From Theionarchaea archaeon (GTDB lineage Archaea > Methanobacteriota_B > Thermococci > Methanofastidiosales > SZ-28-30), in NCBI GenBank assembly GCA_018992565.1, contig JACVGW010000012.1:1-49095 (forward strand): a stretch of DNA of 49,095 nt, read 5' to 3'. Within the stretch, counting starts at the first letter, position 1; the number at the start of each line of letters is the position of its first letter. The notes under the pieces are model-generated. The model saw nothing but the letters and a program-made list of their open reading frames with translations, had not been told where the DNA came from and ran no database searches. Both the position numbers and the translations under genes were made by a program. Of the stretch, positions 48,087-49,095 are shown in pieces.

Positions 48087-49095
48087 TTACAGCTGGTCAA
48101 TCAGGTCTTGAGCTGCTTCTCTGGTGGCGTCTCTGTCAGCACCTGCGATGATCAGGATGTCACAGTCACCGTATGGGTCGGTGATGTACTCCCATTCACC
48201 TGGTGAGGTGGTCCAGTCAACTGTGGATACTCCCTCGTCAACCAACTGCTTGACGACGATGTTAGCCACAGGTCCACCAATCAGGACCAGGTTGTATTCG
48301 CAGGCAGCTTTCCAGCCAGCAAAGTCGAGCTCAGTGTCCAACATGACTATGCCGATCTCGTCTATATCAGCCGGAGCAACTGTTGTGAAGGTTGTGGTCT
48401 GGACTGCTTCCATGATGGTGTCATAGTAGATACCATCAAAGTCAGGACATTCCATGCCAATAAGTCCACCAAACAGCACATCAGTTACTTCGATGGTGAA
48501 GTAGGGTGGGTCTCTTGGGTAGGGTCCTGGGATAGGCCACTTGTACTCACAGCCAGGGGCACACATCTTGTCACACAGAGCAATGTTGATCTCTACAATG
48601 GGCTGCCCAGCGCCTGTCCAGAGGACTGGGTCCTCAATATCGTAGAGGTCGATTGCACCTGCCTGTAATACCCAGTTCATGTCTCTACCATCGTTGAAGG
48701 TAGTGACACCTGCAACATCGTCCCTGTCCAAGTTGTCCTGTTCTGGGAAGTAGAATCCGGCACCATTCAGAGCGGTCCACTCGTATCCGATGTGACCGTC
48801 ATTGTTGTCCAGGAATCCATCTCCAATGAAGTTTGCAGGTCCAACCTGCAAGGTCCACCAGGCAAGACCTATCTGTGGCCAGGATCCAGTTCCAGGGGGC
48901 TGGTACAGGTAGTAGCCATTGACATCGTATGCGTCCCATCCAGACTCGTATGCGTCCAGGTACATCTGGTAGTTGTTGGCTTCTGTTACCCATGGGTCGC
49001 AGCACAGGTGGTTGTAGAACACTTTCTTGTTCTCCAGCCAGTATACCTTGATCTCAATACCAATCGTACCCTGGGCACCAATGAAGATCTTGACA
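48087..49095 (-). CDS. S-layer-like surface protein, C-terminal part (5' end outside window)
   Basis: Frame is open to the window edge (VKIFIGAQGTIGIEIKVYWLENKKVFYNHLCC...); C-terminal ACEYNLVLIGGPVANIVVKQLVDEG...DILIIAGADRDATREAAQDLIDQL is S-layer-like. Confidence 0.75.
   Translation of the reverse strand, partial: VKIFIGAQGTIGIEIKVYWLENKKVFYNHLCCDPWVTEANNYQMYLDAYESGWDAYDVNGYYLYQPPGTGSWPQIGLAWWTLQVGPANFIGDGFLDNNDGHIGYEWTALNGAGFYFPEQDNLDRDDVAGVTTFNDGRDMNWVLQAGAIDLYDIEDPVLWTGAGQPIVEINIALCDKMCAPGCEYKWPIPGPYPRDPPYFTIEVTDVLFGGLIGMECPDFDGIYYDTIMEAVQTTTFTTVAPADIDEIGIVMLDTELDFAGWKAACEYNLVLIGGPVANIVVKQLVDEGVSTVDWTTSPGEWEYITDPYGDCDILIIAGADRDATREAAQDLIDQL

Noticed and set aside
1-49095. CRISPR arrays, transposases, integrases or phage genes
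   Set aside because: No regularly spaced repeats and no recognisable mobile-element or Cas proteins in any listed ORF.

Overview
The window is chromosomal DNA from an archaeon. Supporting evidence: an archaeal-type SRP RNA, an AglB/STT3 oligosaccharyltransferase, HerA and a NurA-like protein, an EF-1A-like GTPase, TATA-box promoters with short or absent leaders, T-rich terminators, and an S-layer-like protein at the right edge. Most of the window is ordinary: pyrG, hisS, a HutH-type lyase, a serA-like dehydrogenase, a TruA-like synthase, a PHP phosphoesterase, a GHMP/MvaD-like protein, a secreted subtilisin, a cupin, an M29 aminopeptidase and a HIT protein. The outstanding region is about 24.5-34.25 kb, which looks like a compact radical-SAM RiPP (modified peptide) locus. 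It contains a tandem PqqD-like protein and four paralogous rSAM/SPASM enzymes with PqqD/RRE-like N-termini. It also has a fifth, distinct rSAM/SPASM enzyme, an uncharacterised 264-aa protein, an AbrB-like protein and a secreted Thr-Cys-rich protein. A 46-codon GTG-start gene at 26636-26776 is absent from the ORF track. It encodes MEVKRLNKKTWADGVIKPLGAPPTPAAIDGCGGSCCSCFDYTCDHW, with its own TATA box and Shine-Dalgarno (SD) site, and is the best candidate precursor peptide. Other observations: an exported-looking AmmeMemoRadiSam pair (TAT-signal rSAM plus membrane-anchored Memo-AMMECR1 fusion), an adjacent pair of membrane transglutaminase-like proteins of which one has lost Cys and His and carries a wHTH, and a candidate structured ncRNA or leader upstream of hisS. 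All functional calls are from reading the sequence; no searches were run.
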